Position numbers and translations under genes: made by a program. DNA of 64,000 bases from JBFGFX01 sp965232455 (GTDB lineage: Bacteria; Pseudomonadota; Gammaproteobacteria; Steroidobacterales; Woeseiaceae). The stretch spans positions 868,001-932,000 of the forward strand of contig OZ246981.1 of assembly GCA_965232455.1 (NCBI GenBank), written 5' to 3'. Below are positions 52,980 through 62,140 of this stretch, one piece after another. The notes beneath the pieces are model-generated. The model searched no databases. It was not told where the DNA came from and saw nothing but the letters and a program-made list of their open reading frames with translations. Numbering within the stretch: the first letter of the stretch is position 1; each line of letters begins with the position of its first letter.

Positions 52980-53281
52980 TCGGCCTCTATCACTATCTGA
53001 CGATGTCCGCGATTCTGTTCGCGCTGGCCGTCGCCGGCATATTCATCAATCGGCGTAATCTGATCCTTCTGCTGATGTGCATCGAGCTGATGCTGCTGGC
53101 CGTCAACTTCAATTTTGTCGCCTTCTCGCGCCACCTGGGCGATGAGACAGGCCAGGTTTTCGTCTTTTTCATTCTCACCGTTGCCGCCGCCGAAGCCGCC
53201 ATCGGATTGGCGATTCTCGTGGTGTTGTTCCGTAACCGGCGTTCCATCAACGTTCAGGAACTGGACTCGATGAAAGGTTGA
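52976..53281 (+). CDS. nuoK: NADH-quinone oxidoreductase subunit K
   Basis: A 101-residue membrane subunit with three helices, the Mrp/MrpC-like part of the proton path. The family core NRRNLILLLMCIELMLLAVN contains one conserved membrane Glu, and TVAAAEAAIGLAILVVLFR contains the second. The ATG at 52976 overlaps nuoJ. Confidence 0.97.
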   Translation: MIGLYHYLTMSAILFALAVAGIFINRRNLILLLMCIELMLLAVNFNFVAFSRHLGDETGQVFVFFILTVAAAEAAIGLAILVVLFRNRRSINVQELDSMKG

Positions 53282-53291
53282 GGGGCTGATC

Positions 53292-55262
53292 GTGCACGGA
53301 ATACATCTCACCATCGTTCTTGCTCCGCTGGCGGCCGCAATCGTCGCGGGCCTGTTCGGTCACAAGATCGGTCGCGCCGGGGCGCATTGGATAACGATCC
53401 TTGCGGTTGGCTTGTCCTGCGTCCTGTCGCTGCTCGTCCTCAAGAACCTGTATTGGGACGGCGGAGAAGTGGCGAACTACAACCTGTATACCTGGGCCGT
53501 TAGCGACGGTCTGCGTATGGAGATCGGTTTTCTCATCGACCGCCTGTCCGCGTTGATGATGGTTGTCGTCACGTTCGTGTCGCTGATGGTGCACATCTAC
53601 ACGATCGGCTACATGCACGACGACCCGGGTTATCAGCGGTTTTTCAGCTATATCTCGCTGTTTACGTTCTCGATGCTGATGCTCGTCATGTCCAACAACT
53701 TCCTGCAGCTGTTTTTCGGCTGGGAAGCCGTGGGGCTCGTTTCATATCTTCTGATCGGCTTTTGGTTCAAGAGGGAAAGCGCGATCTTCGCGAATCTGAA
53801 AGCGTTCCTCGTCAATCGCGTCGGCGATTTCGGTTTTCTGCTGGGCATCGCCGGCGTCGTTTATTTCACCAATTCGCTGGACTACATGACGGTGTTCGGG
53901 CAGGCGGAGTCGATCGCCGGACAAAGCGTGAGCGTGATCGGTTCGCCCTGGAACGCGATGACGATGATCTGCATCCTGCTGTTCATCGGCGCGATGGGTA
54001 AGTCTGCGCAGGCGCCGCTGCACGTCTGGCTGCCCGATTCCATGGAAGGTCCGACGCCGATCTCGGCGCTGATCCACGCGGCAACAATGGTCACGGCCGG
54101 TATCTTCATGGTGGCGCGCATGTCGCCGCTGTTCGAGTGGTCGGAGACCGCGTTGGGGTTCGTGCTGGTGATTGGTGCGATAACCGCGTTTTTCATGGGG
54201 CTGCTGGGTATCGTGCAAAACGACATCAAGCGCGTCGTCGCCTATTCGACGCTGTCTCAGCTCGGTTACATGACCGTTGCGCTCGGCGTGTCGGCTTACG
54301 GCGCGGCCATTTTCCACCTGATGACGCACGCGTTCTTCAAAGCGCTCCTGTTCCTCGCCGCGGGCTCGGTGATCATTGCCCTGCACCACGAGCAGGACAT
54401 CCGCAAGATGGGCGGCCTGCGCAAATACATGCCGATTACTTACTGGACCTCGCTGATCGGTTCGCTGGCGCTGATCGGTTTCCCGGGTAGTTCCGGCTTT
54501 TTCTCCAAGGACGCGTTAATCGAAGCGGTCAAGTATTCGCACTGGGCGGAGCAGGGCGGCGGCGTTTACTGGATTGCCTACCTCAGCGTTCTCCTGGGCG
54601 TATTCGTGACGGCGCTGTATTCGTTCCGCATGTTCTTCCTGGTTTTCCACGGCAAGGAGCGGATGGACGACGAGACGCGCTCGCACCTGCACGAAACGTC
54701 CGCCGTCGTTACCGTGCCGCTGATCCTGCTGGCGATCCCCTCGGCGGTGATCGGCTGGTTTACGATTGGGCCGGTGCTGTTCGGGGATTTTTTCGGTGGG
54801 TCGATTTCCGTCGCGAGCCAGCACGACGTGCTAGCGGAACTCGGCGCGGAATTCCATGGCAGCTGGGCGTTTCTCCTTCATTCGTTTACCGCCAGTGCGG
54901 CGTTTTATCTTGCGGTGGGCGGCGTGCTGGTCGCGTGGTTCCTGTACCTCAAACGTCCGGATATTCCCGCAAGTATTCGAGAAAAAGCGTCGGGTCTGTA
55001 TACGCTGCTCGATCGCAAGTATTACTTTGACGACCTGTGGATCAAGGGTTTTGCCGGCGGTGGCGTCCGGCTCGGGCAATTCCTCCGCGCGAAGGGTGAC
55101 GAGCTGATCATCGACGGGATGATGGTCAACGGCACGGCGCGCACGGTCGGCCGCCTGTCGGGCGCGCTGCGCCACCTGCAAACCGGGTATCTGTATCACT
55201 ACGCGTTTGCGATGATTATTGCACTGACCTTTTTCCTCGGCTGGCTGCTGTGGGCTCAATAA
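53292..55262 (+). CDS. nuoL: NADH-quinone oxidoreductase subunit L
   Basis: A 656-residue antiporter-like subunit at the distal end of the membrane arm. The family core is FFGWEAVGLVSYLLIGFWF, and GKSAQAPLHVWLPDSMEGPT carries the key Lys; HAATMVTAGIFMVAR and LLGIVQNDIKRVVAYSTLSQ follow. The long C-terminal lateral helix and final helix are present. It starts with GTG at 53292, 10 bp after nuoK. Confidence 0.98.
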   Translation: MHGIHLTIVLAPLAAAIVAGLFGHKIGRAGAHWITILAVGLSCVLSLLVLKNLYWDGGEVANYNLYTWAVSDGLRMEIGFLIDRLSALMMVVVTFVSLMVHIYTIGYMHDDPGYQRFFSYISLFTFSMLMLVMSNNFLQLFFGWEAVGLVSYLLIGFWFKRESAIFANLKAFLVNRVGDFGFLLGIAGVVYFTNSLDYMTVFGQAESIAGQSVSVIGSPWNAMTMICILLFIGAMGKSAQAPLHVWLPDSMEGPTPISALIHAATMVTAGIFMVARMSPLFEWSETALGFVLVIGAITAFFMGLLGIVQNDIKRVVAYSTLSQLGYMTVALGVSAYGAAIFHLMTHAFFKALLFLAAGSVIIALHHEQDIRKMGGLRKYMPITYWTSLIGSLALIGFPGSSGFFSKDALIEAVKYSHWAEQGGGVYWIAYLSVLLGVFVTALYSFRMFFLVFHGKERMDDETRSHLHETSAVVTVPLILLAIPSAVIGWFTIGPVLFGDFFGGSISVASQHDVLAELGAEFHGSWAFLLHSFTASAAFYLAVGGVLVAWFLYLKRPDIPASIREKASGLYTLLDRKYYFDDLWIKGFAGGGVRLGQFLRAKGDELIIDGMMVNGTARTVGRLSGALRHLQTGYLYHYAFAMIIALTFFLGWLLWAQ

Positions 55263-56786
55263 ATGGATAGCCTGCTGAGTATATTGATCTGGCTGCCGGT
55301 AGCGGGCGGTGCCGCGGTGCTGGCGTTGGGCGACGAGGGTGACGCGTCCTCCGGGCGTGCGGGAACCATGCGGCTGGTCGCGCTTGGCGTTTCGCTGTTG
55401 ACCCTGATTCTGAGCATATTCCTCTACACCGGGTTCGACGGCGCCACGGCGGCCATGCAGTTCGTCGAGCGGGCAGCTTGGATCGAGTCATTGAACGCCG
55501 AGTATTATCTTGGCGTTGACGGCATCTCGGCCCCACTGATCCTGCTCACGACGTTCATCACGCCGCTGGTCGTGATTGCGGGTTGGGACACCATCAAGAA
55601 CCGGCCCGCACAATATTTTGCCGCGTTCCTGATTCTCGAAGGTCTCATGATCGGCGTGTTTTCGGCGCTGGATGCGCTGCTGTTTTACGTTTTCTGGGAA
55701 GCGATGCTGGTGCCGATGTTCCTGATCATCGGCGTCTGGGGCGGGGAGCGCCGGATCTACGCGACGCTCAAGTTTTTCCTGTACACCTTCCTGGGCTCGG
55801 TGCTGATGCTGGTCGCGTTCATCTACCTGTACACGAAGGCCGGCAGCTACAGCTTTTTCGCGTTCAACGACGTCGCACTGACCCTGACACAGCAGAAGTA
55901 CATCTTTATCGCGTTCCTGCTCGCGTTTGCGGTCAAGGTACCGATGTGGCCCGTGCACACCTGGCTGCCGGATGCGCACGTCGAGGCGCCCACCGGCGGT
56001 TCCGTGATCCTGGCGGCCATCATGTTGAAAATGGGCGGTTACGGGTTCGTCCGGCTGTCGCTGCCGATGGTGCCGGACGGCAGCCAGTATTTTGCGAACA
56101 TGATGATCGTGTTGTCGCTGATCGCGGTGGCCTACATCGGCTTCGTTGCGCTCGTCCAGAAAGACATGAAAAAGCTGATTGCGTATTCCTCGATCGCACA
56201 CATGGGTTTTGTCACGCTCGGTTTTTTCATCCTCTGGTCCATCGGGGCGGGCGGCGGCGCGGCCCTCGGTGTGACCGGCGGCATGGTGCAGATGGTCTCT
56301 CACGGTCTCGTGTCCGGCGCAATGTTCCTCTGCGTCGGCGTGCTCTACGATCGCGTACACAGCCGCCAGATAGCGGACTACGGAGGCGTCGCGAACACGA
56401 TGCCAATGTTTGCGGCGTTCATGGTGCTGTTTGCGATGGCAAATGCGGGCCTGCCGGGCACGTCGGGTTTCGTCGGCGAGTTCATGGTGATCATCGCGAG
56501 CTTCAAGGCGAACTTCTGGTTTGCGTTCGTGGCGGCGACCACACTGATTCTGGGCGCTGCCTACACGCTGTGGATGATCAAGCGCGTCGTTTACGGCGAG
56601 GTCGCCAACAACCACGTGGCGGAGCTCAAGGACCTGAACGGACGGGAATTCGCGGTGCTCGGCATCCTGGCGGTCGCCGTGCTGCTCGTGGGGCTGTGGC
56701 CGGCGCCGCTGGTTGACATGATGTCGGCGTCCGTCGAGCAGCTCGTCGACCAGGTGGGCCAGTCGAAACTCGCCGCTGCCAGGTAG
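55263..56786 (+). CDS. nuoM: NADH-quinone oxidoreductase subunit M
   Basis: A 507-residue antiporter-like proton-pumping subunit. Visible blocks are FYVFWEAMLVPMFLIIGVWG (with the conserved Glu), VKVPMWPVHTWLPDAHVEAP and VQKDMKKLIAYSSIAHMGFV. The ATG at 55263 follows the nuoL stop directly. Confidence 0.98.
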   Translation: MDSLLSILIWLPVAGGAAVLALGDEGDASSGRAGTMRLVALGVSLLTLILSIFLYTGFDGATAAMQFVERAAWIESLNAEYYLGVDGISAPLILLTTFITPLVVIAGWDTIKNRPAQYFAAFLILEGLMIGVFSALDALLFYVFWEAMLVPMFLIIGVWGGERRIYATLKFFLYTFLGSVLMLVAFIYLYTKAGSYSFFAFNDVALTLTQQKYIFIAFLLAFAVKVPMWPVHTWLPDAHVEAPTGGSVILAAIMLKMGGYGFVRLSLPMVPDGSQYFANMMIVLSLIAVAYIGFVALVQKDMKKLIAYSSIAHMGFVTLGFFILWSIGAGGGAALGVTGGMVQMVSHGLVSGAMFLCVGVLYDRVHSRQIADYGGVANTMPMFAAFMVLFAMANAGLPGTSGFVGEFMVIIASFKANFWFAFVAATTLILGAAYTLWMIKRVVYGEVANNHVAELKDLNGREFAVLGILAVAVLLVGLWPAPLVDMMSASVEQLVDQVGQSKLAAAR

Positions 56787-56794
56787 ATGAACCA

Positions 56795-58228
56795 ATGACC
56801 CTAGCCGAATTAATACCCGCCGCTCCCGAGATTGTCCTGCTCGGTCTGATCTGCGTCGTGCTGGTTGCGGACCTGTTCGTGGAAGACGACAAAAAGATTG
56901 TCACGTTCTGGCTGAGCATCGGTACGCTGGCAATTACGATCTGGACCCTGGCGGCGACCGCGCCCGAGGCGCGTACGGTCCTCTTTACGGGCAGCTACGT
57001 CAGCGACCCGCTGTCGCAGGTGCTGAAGCTGTTTGCCGTCGGCATCGTCGCGGTCGGTTTCCTCTATGCGCGCGACTACTTGAAACAAAACGAGCTTTTG
57101 CGGGGCGAGTATTATCTGCTCGGTCTTTTTGGACTGCTGGGCATGATGATCATGATGTCGGCAAACAGCCTGCTGACCATGTATCTCGGCCTGGAGACCT
57201 TGTCGCTGTCGCTTTATGCGCTGGTGGCCTTCGAGCGAAACTCTTCTCAGGCCGCAGAATCGGCCATGAAGTATTTCGTATTGGGCGCGATCGCATCCGG
57301 TGCGCTGTTGTACGGCATTTCCTGGGTCTACGGCGTGACGGGCACCGTGCAGTTCGACGAGATTGCGGCGGCGATTCAGCAGGACCCGGCGTTGAACGCC
57401 GTCCCGCTGTGGTTCGGTCTCGCGTTCATGGTGGTTGGCATTGCCTTCAAGTTCGGCGCGGTTCCGTTCCACATGTGGCTGCCTGACGTGTATCAGGGCG
57501 CACGATCGCCAGTGACCCTTTACATCGCCTCGGCGCCGAAGCTCGCGGCGCTGGCGCTCACGCTGCGCATCCTCGTCGACGGTTTGGGTGAGCTGCACGA
57601 GGTCTGGCAAGGGATGGTGATGGTGGTGGCGGTGCTGTCGCTGCTGATCGGCAACGTCGTCGCGATCGCGCAAACGAACATCAAACGCATGCTGGGTTAT
57701 TCGGCGATCGCCCACGTCGGTTTCATACTGCTGGCCGTTTTCACGGGCAGTGCCGAGGGTTACGCGGCTGCGCTTTTTTACACGCTGACCTACGTCATCA
57801 TGGCGGCCGGTGCGTTCGGCATGATCATTCTGCTGAGCCGACAGGGTTTCGAGGCCGAGTCGCTGGCGGACTTCAAGGGACTCAACAGCCGCAGCCCCTG
57901 GTTCGCGCTGATGATGCTGTTTTTCATGTTCGGCATGGCCGGCGTGCCGCCCTGGGTGGGCTTTTTCGCGAAGCTGAACGTGATCAACGCGCTGCTGGAA
58001 GCGGGATTCGCGGGCATTGCCGTGCTGATGGTGCTGGCGTCGGTGATAGGTGCGTATTATTACCTCAGAGTCGTCTGGTACATGTACTTCGAGGCGGCCG
58101 AAGACAAGTCCGTGTTCCAGGCAAACGGCGACATGCGGGCCATGCTGAGCCTGAACGGGCTGGCCGTTCTGGCCCTCGGCATCGCCCCGGGCGGCTTACT
58201 GGCGCTCTGCGTGTCGATCCTGGGTTAA
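56795..58228 (+). CDS. nuoN: NADH-quinone oxidoreductase subunit N
   Basis: A 477-residue third antiporter-like subunit, the last gene of the 14-gene operon. Visible blocks are LGLETLSLSLYALVAFER and FKFGAVPFHMWLPDVYQGAR, and IAQTNIKRMLGYSAIAHVGF. The ATG at 56795 lies 8 bp after nuoM. A REP-like hairpin follows 6-30 bases after its stop. Confidence 0.98.
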   Translation: MTLAELIPAAPEIVLLGLICVVLVADLFVEDDKKIVTFWLSIGTLAITIWTLAATAPEARTVLFTGSYVSDPLSQVLKLFAVGIVAVGFLYARDYLKQNELLRGEYYLLGLFGLLGMMIMMSANSLLTMYLGLETLSLSLYALVAFERNSSQAAESAMKYFVLGAIASGALLYGISWVYGVTGTVQFDEIAAAIQQDPALNAVPLWFGLAFMVVGIAFKFGAVPFHMWLPDVYQGARSPVTLYIASAPKLAALALTLRILVDGLGELHEVWQGMVMVVAVLSLLIGNVVAIAQTNIKRMLGYSAIAHVGFILLAVFTGSAEGYAAALFYTLTYVIMAAGAFGMIILLSRQGFEAESLADFKGLNSRSPWFALMMLFFMFGMAGVPPWVGFFAKLNVINALLEAGFAGIAVLMVLASVIGAYYYLRVVWYMYFEAAEDKSVFQANGDMRAMLSLNGLAVLALGIAPGGLLALCVSILG

Positions 58229-58234
58229 CCGCAA

Positions 58235-58262
58235 GCTCCCGTAGGAGCCCTCCCGACGGGCG
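58235..58262. repeat. REP-like hairpin after nuoN
   Basis: GCTCC-CGTA-GGAGC (58235-58248) runs into CCCG-A-CGGG (58252-58260). The order GTAGGAGCCC...CGACGGGCG resembles the short palindromic REP elements of many gammaproteobacteria. A partial echo, AAGCTCCTGTAG, lies at 58314-58325. Confidence 0.5.
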
Positions 58263-58298
58263 ACCTCGAGAACGAAGCAAATCCGTGGGCGTTACGTC

Positions 58299-58328
58299 TT
58301 GCCATCTCAATCCAAGCTCCTGTAGAAT
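58299..58328 (+). promoter_or_regulatory. Promoter of the initiator tRNA
   Basis: TTGCCA (58299-58304) and TAGAAT (58323-58328) are 18 bases apart, giving a start about 8 bases ahead of the mature tRNA. The -10 lies in the partial REP-like echo. Confidence 0.55.
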
Positions 58329-58342
58329 TCCGCCCCTGTCGA

Positions 58343-58419
58343 TGCGGGGTGGAGCAGTCTGGCAGCTCGTCGGGCTCATAACCCGAAGGTCGCAGGTTCA
58401 AATCCTGCCCCCGCTACCA
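58343..58419 (+). tRNA. Initiator tRNA-fMet (anticodon CAT)
   Basis: 77 nt with encoded CCA. Initiator features are clear: three G-C pairs in the anticodon stem (GGG-CTCATAA-CCC), A11-T24 in the D stem and no Watson-Crick pair at 1-72. Here positions 1 and 72 are both T, rather than the usual C and A. The T-arm is GCAGG-TTCAAAT-CCTGC. It follows nuoN, as in several gammaproteobacteria. Confidence 0.95.
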
Positions 58420-58427
58420 AAACGTAA

Positions 58428-58458
58428 GATGGGCTCCTCTGGGGCCCATCGTCGTTTT
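58428..58458 (+). terminator. Terminator after tRNA-fMet
   Basis: GATGGGC (58428-58434) pairs with GCCCATC (58444-58450) and TTTT follows at 58455-58458. The tRNA thus seems to be a single-gene transcript. Confidence 0.65.
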
Positions 58459-58583
58459 CGGTCCGGGGGAAGCGATGAGAACCTTGAGGTTCGACAAAAC
58501 GCGTGAGCGTTACTCACCCGCAACCAAGCACTCGAAGCGCCGGTAGATGAGCGTAAGCTTCCCCTGATCTGATAGGGTTTGAA

Positions 58584-58780
58584 GTTGGAGTTTCCGGCAG
58601 GATTGGCCTGGGTGTGATGGGATCGCCGATGGCCGGCCACCTCGCCGGGGTCGGGCACGAAGTCACCGTTTTCAATCGATCCAGCGGCAAGTCGAAAGCG
58701 TGGACCGGGAAGTACGCCGGTGTATAAGCTCAAACGCCTGCCGCCGCGGCCAGGGGCGCTGATATCGTCTTCAGCTGCGT
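58584..58780 (+). pseudogene. Fragment of a 3-hydroxyisobutyrate/6-phosphogluconate dehydrogenase-type gene
   Basis: Read in the frame of base 58602, the sequence gives RIGLGVMGSPMAGHLAGVGH, then EVTVFNRSSGKSKAWTGKYA, the NAD-binding GxGxMG-xPMA start of the beta-hydroxyacid dehydrogenase family. A TAA at 58725-58727 interrupts it, after which TPAAAARGADIVFSCVG continues in the same frame, again a clear family match. After that the similarity stops. There is no start codon, and about 240 residues of the normal protein are missing. It is a decayed remnant, close to tRNA-fMet. Confidence 0.8.
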
Positions 58781-58821
58781 GGGTCGACGCACAGAGAGTC
58801 GGAAGCGGGCAGTGGGAAACC

Positions 58822-60699
58822 TCAAGCTTGCTCACTCGATTGACGTGATTCGAGCACGCACCGCACGAAGGTCCCACCGGCATCGCTCCGAACGGTGAGC
58901 CCGGCGGAGATCGAATCGGCTCGAATTCGCATGTTGTCGAGGCCCCGTCCATGACCGGGGGCGTCGATACCCTTGCCGTCATCCCGCACCTCCGCGATCA
59001 AAACATCGGCGTTGCTCGACACTGAAATGGTAATGGTCTCGCACTCGGAATGTCTTAGCGCATTCGTCGTTGCTTCCTGGATGATTCGCAGAAGCGCCAG
59101 GGACTGATCGGCCCTTAGATCGGTGTCTTGCGCACCCGAAAGATTCCAGTGTAGTTCGATACCGGCGCGAGCAACGCTTTTTGAAATCCTGTGTCTGAAG
59201 TTGGCAAGCAAAGAGCCGAAGCCGTCGTCACTCGGCGCCAGGCTGTCGACGATCAAGCGGAGGTCGCTCAAAGCGTAACGCAACGCCTGTTTCAAATCAC
59301 GCTTGTCCCCGGCGTTTTCCGCCAGGGAAAGAGCATGCACGAGTTGCCCTCCCAATCCATCGTGCATGTCGCGCATCAGGCGGGCGCGTTCTTCGGCCAC
59401 TTCGCGCCGCTTTTCTTCCTCGTTCAGTTTCCGGTAGGTGTCTTCCAGCTGTTTCGCCTTGAGGTTCACGCGTTCTTCGAGTTCGGCGTTGAGCTTCTCG
59501 GAAAATGTCAGCGTCCGCACGTGCCTGCGCAATAATAGAAAACCAAAAAACAGCAGCGGGATGATCACAATGAACTGCAGGTAAAACGTGGTGCCCGGCA
59601 CAAATTCGTAAAAGTCGAACAGGTGGTCTCGTATACCGACGACCACAACGACCGAGGAAATCAGCAGCAAGCCTACGCTGTCGACCGACCATCTTCGTCG
59701 AACCGCCATGAAACACTGCGCGAAAACGAACAAAGCGAGAAGTATGACCCAGGACATCCACAAAAGAACCGTCACCCTGAGCAAACCGTCCGTCGCGCCG
59801 AACGATGCCGGTAACAGCACAACGATTGCAAGCAGTAAAGTAACGACCGCAACGAACATTTCAACCCGGCGCATGCGAAAGTTGAAGTATCGATTGATGA
59901 AGACAACTTCGCAGGCAACCCAGGCGACGCAGAGATAGGTGAGCGAAAACCAGACTTCGTGGTCCATAGGTATGTGATCAACGAGCGCGTGCGCCGTGTG
60001 CGCGGTCCACAAGAGCATATAAAGCGCGTACCATCCGTAAGCGGTTTCCTGTGGACGCATGAAAAAAAGGCCGCCAACGAGTAGCGTCATCGTGAGCGTA
60101 ATGCTGATGAAGAGTATTGGGAGCGTCTGCGCAATCCAGTAATTGTGCCGGTAGGCCGCCGTCAGCTCGGAATAGGGCGCCAGATAGAAAGCCGGCGGTG
60201 AAACGCCGCCCCGGGCTTTTGTGAGTCGAATGTGCATCGAGGTCCGATCGGCCGAGTCATCGAATTCCCCCAGCGGAATCAGCAACGGTGTTCGAAAGAA
60301 GGCCAGTGGCTCCTCGATCGGAGCCGCTGTGTATTGCAGCTCCTCCTGCAGCCAGACCTGTACGTTCGCAAAAGCCCTGTGAATATAGAGCGTGTTTGCC
60401 TGACCGAGGTTCAACCGCTGTGTGATGTCTGTGCGTATCCAGACGCTGGCGTAGGGCTCGTCCGGCACCCGAATCGGTCTGTCGAAGCGCCGCCATTGGC
60501 CGGATGTTTCCGCCGGCGAGTCGGCATGGCTGACCAAATACTCGAAGTCGTCCAGCGAGAAGTCTCGACCGGGTCTTACGTCTCTGTCGAGTACGTAGAA
60601 AGAGCCGAGCACAAACACCGGCAATAGAACGCATGCAAGCAGCAACAGCGCGACTTGCGCAAAGCCGGGATGACTACGTACCGCTTCTGTGCCGTTCAC
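58822..60699 (-). CDS. Membrane sensor histidine kinase with 7TMR-DISM input
   Basis: A 625-residue inner-membrane kinase. The N-terminal helix leads into a periplasmic beta-sandwich of the 7TMR-DISM extracellular type (about 40-185), then seven membrane helices (about 190-395). A coiled coil precedes the HisKA_3 motif RARLMRDMHDGLGGQLVHAL, where the His is phosphorylated. The HATPase has ATTNALRHSECETITI and VRDDGKGIDAPGHGRGLDNM, with the N, G1 and G2 boxes. It starts with GTG at 60699 inside the response-regulator gene, 26 bp overlap. The signal is unknown; DISM domains often sense carbohydrate or small ligands. Confidence 0.93.
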   Translation of the reverse strand: MNGTEAVRSHPGFAQVALLLLACVLLPVFVLGSFYVLDRDVRPGRDFSLDDFEYLVSHADSPAETSGQWRRFDRPIRVPDEPYASVWIRTDITQRLNLGQANTLYIHRAFANVQVWLQEELQYTAAPIEEPLAFFRTPLLIPLGEFDDSADRTSMHIRLTKARGGVSPPAFYLAPYSELTAAYRHNYWIAQTLPILFISITLTMTLLVGGLFFMRPQETAYGWYALYMLLWTAHTAHALVDHIPMDHEVWFSLTYLCVAWVACEVVFINRYFNFRMRRVEMFVAVVTLLLAIVVLLPASFGATDGLLRVTVLLWMSWVILLALFVFAQCFMAVRRRWSVDSVGLLLISSVVVVVGIRDHLFDFYEFVPGTTFYLQFIVIIPLLFFGFLLLRRHVRTLTFSEKLNAELEERVNLKAKQLEDTYRKLNEEEKRREVAEERARLMRDMHDGLGGQLVHALSLAENAGDKRDLKQALRYALSDLRLIVDSLAPSDDGFGSLLANFRHRISKSVARAGIELHWNLSGAQDTDLRADQSLALLRIIQEATTNALRHSECETITISVSSNADVLIAEVRDDGKGIDAPGHGRGLDNMRIRADSISAGLTVRSDAGGTFVRCVLESRQSSEQA

Positions 60700-61345
60700 T
60701 GAGGGATTCAGGCACCAGGCCCATCTGTCGTGCCTCGAAAATCGCTTCAGCTCGCGACGATACCGCCAGTTTCGTGTAGATGCGCTTTGTAAAAGTACCG
60801 ACGGTGTTGACGCTTACGCCCATCAGCTCCGCTGTCTCGCGGTAGCTCAGTCCCTTGGTCGCGAGCTGGAGAACTTCGAGTTCCCGATCGGACAACGGGT
60901 GGCTGTCCTGGCGATTCGGCGTCAACTGGCGAAATCGGCGAATGAGATGGACGGCAATGCTGGGCGAGATCGGCGATTCTCCCCGCAGCAGGCGGTCCAC
61001 GGCGTCTACGATAATGTCTTCGTCGTCGTCTTTCAGCAAGTAGCCTTGAGCACCGGCGCCGATCGCGTTAACCACGCGTTCTTCGTCTCCGAATATCGAG
61101 ATCACCAGGATCGGCAGAGCGGGATCACGTGAAGTCTGCTCGGAAATCAGGTCAATGCCGCTGCCGTCGGGAAGCTGAAGGTCCACGAGGAGAACGTCGG
61201 GGTGCTGTTCTTCGAGCGCCCGCCGCGCATCCGCCAACGACCCGACGGCACCAACGACGTCGTGGTGCTTACTTCGGTTGATCTTGTCTATCAGCATGGC
61301 GCGGGTTGACGCGTCATCTTCGACGACGAATATAGATACCGTCAC
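60674..61345 (-). CDS. NarL/LuxR-type response regulator
   Basis: A 223-residue transcription regulator. The receiver domain has the acid pocket VVEDDAS (Glu9, Asp10, Asp11), the phospho-acceptor Asp55 in VLLVDLQLPDGSG and the Lys of GYLLKDDDED. The LuxR-type helix-turn-helix is SDRELEVLQLATKGLSYRET followed by VSVNTVGTFTKRIYTKL. It starts with GTG at 61345. Its 3' end overlaps the kinase gene that follows, so both are made from one message. Confidence 0.95.
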   Translation of the reverse strand: MTVSIFVVEDDASTRAMLIDKINRSKHHDVVGAVGSLADARRALEEQHPDVLLVDLQLPDGSGIDLISEQTSRDPALPILVISIFGDEERVVNAIGAGAQGYLLKDDDEDIIVDAVDRLLRGESPISPSIAVHLIRRFRQLTPNRQDSHPLSDRELEVLQLATKGLSYRETAELMGVSVNTVGTFTKRIYTKLAVSSRAEAIFEARQMGLVPESLSERHRSGT

Positions 61346-61582
61346 AACGCCATCTCCCTAACACTCATCCTGGACGCTGGTCGCACTCACACGAAGCACC
61401 GTCTAACACCGCAACACCCTAGCACGATCATAACCGTAACGCAGAGGCGACGGGCCCCGCGTTGTCATGATTTTTGGTGACAGTCCGAGAATCAGAGGCG
61501 TGCCATCATTTGTCTCGACGCAAGGGTGCCTTGCCGTGCTCGCATGGAGGGCTTGGATAAACAGTGTCGAATGCGCTCGAAT

Positions 61583-62140
61583 ATGAATCTGTATTTTAGA
61601 GTCCTGATCGCCTTCCTGAAGAATTTTTTGCGGCCGAAAATCGGCTACCGGGAGGTACTGACAAGCACGCACCGGGTGTGGCTCACCGACATAGATTTAT
61701 TCGGCCACATGAACAACGGCCGGTACCTGCAGGTCATGGACGTTTCCCGGTCTGCGTGGATGCTGCGGACGGGCGTTGCGCAGGCCATGTGGAGAAACCG
61801 CTGGTCGGCGGTCATCGGCGGCGCTGTCGTGCGTTATCGGCGAACCCTGAACCTGCTTCAGTCCTATCGTTTGGAAACCCGCCTGCTGTCCTGGGACGAG
61901 AAGTGGTGGTTTCTGCAGCATCGGTTTATCGACGAAGGTGGCCGCCCGGTGGCAATGGCCATCGCTCGGTGCGCATTGCGGGATCGCAGCGGCTGGGTCG
62001 GCACGGATCGGGTGCTTCGCGCCGTCAGTCCCGACGCGGTGCCGCCGGTACCTCCCGAATTTGCCACGCACTGGCAGGCATCCGAGGACGCCATGTGGCA
62101 ACTGGGCCGCGGCTCCGTGCCGAAGGGCGCCGACGCGTGA
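61583..62140 (+). CDS. Thioesterase-like (hotdog, 4HBT_2) protein
   Basis: A 185-residue hotdog-fold protein. Its N-terminal half has RVWLTDIDLFGHMNNGRYLQ, the HM-N-N-G-R-Y signature with Asp upstream, typical for acyl-CoA thioesterases of the FcbC/YbgC-related group. A further block WWFLQHRFIDEGGRPVAMAI fits the family. It should act on an acyl-CoA, though the substrate is unknown. The ATG at 61583 is preferred; another ATG lies 12 bases upstream. The stop overlaps the start of the RND gene in GTGA, so the two are coupled. Confidence 0.85.
   Translation: MNLYFRVLIAFLKNFLRPKIGYREVLTSTHRVWLTDIDLFGHMNNGRYLQVMDVSRSAWMLRTGVAQAMWRNRWSAVIGGAVVRYRRTLNLLQSYRLETRLLSWDEKWWFLQHRFIDEGGRPVAMAIARCALRDRSGWVGTDRVLRAVSPDAVPPVPPEFATHWQASEDAMWQLGRGSVPKGADA

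Larger units (their letters stand above)
58420..58821. other. 402-bp gap between tRNA-fMet and the histidine kinase gene
   Basis: This stretch holds the terminator at 58428-58458 and the dehydrogenase remnant at 58584-58780. No intact reading frame is visible. The bases between the two (58459-58583) show nothing I recognise. Confidence 0.6.

Noticed and set aside
58398..58982. Minus-strand frame of 194 codons over the tRNA-fMet and kinase 3' end
   Set aside because: It overlaps a tRNA, a terminator and the kinase gene end, and its sequence looks random.
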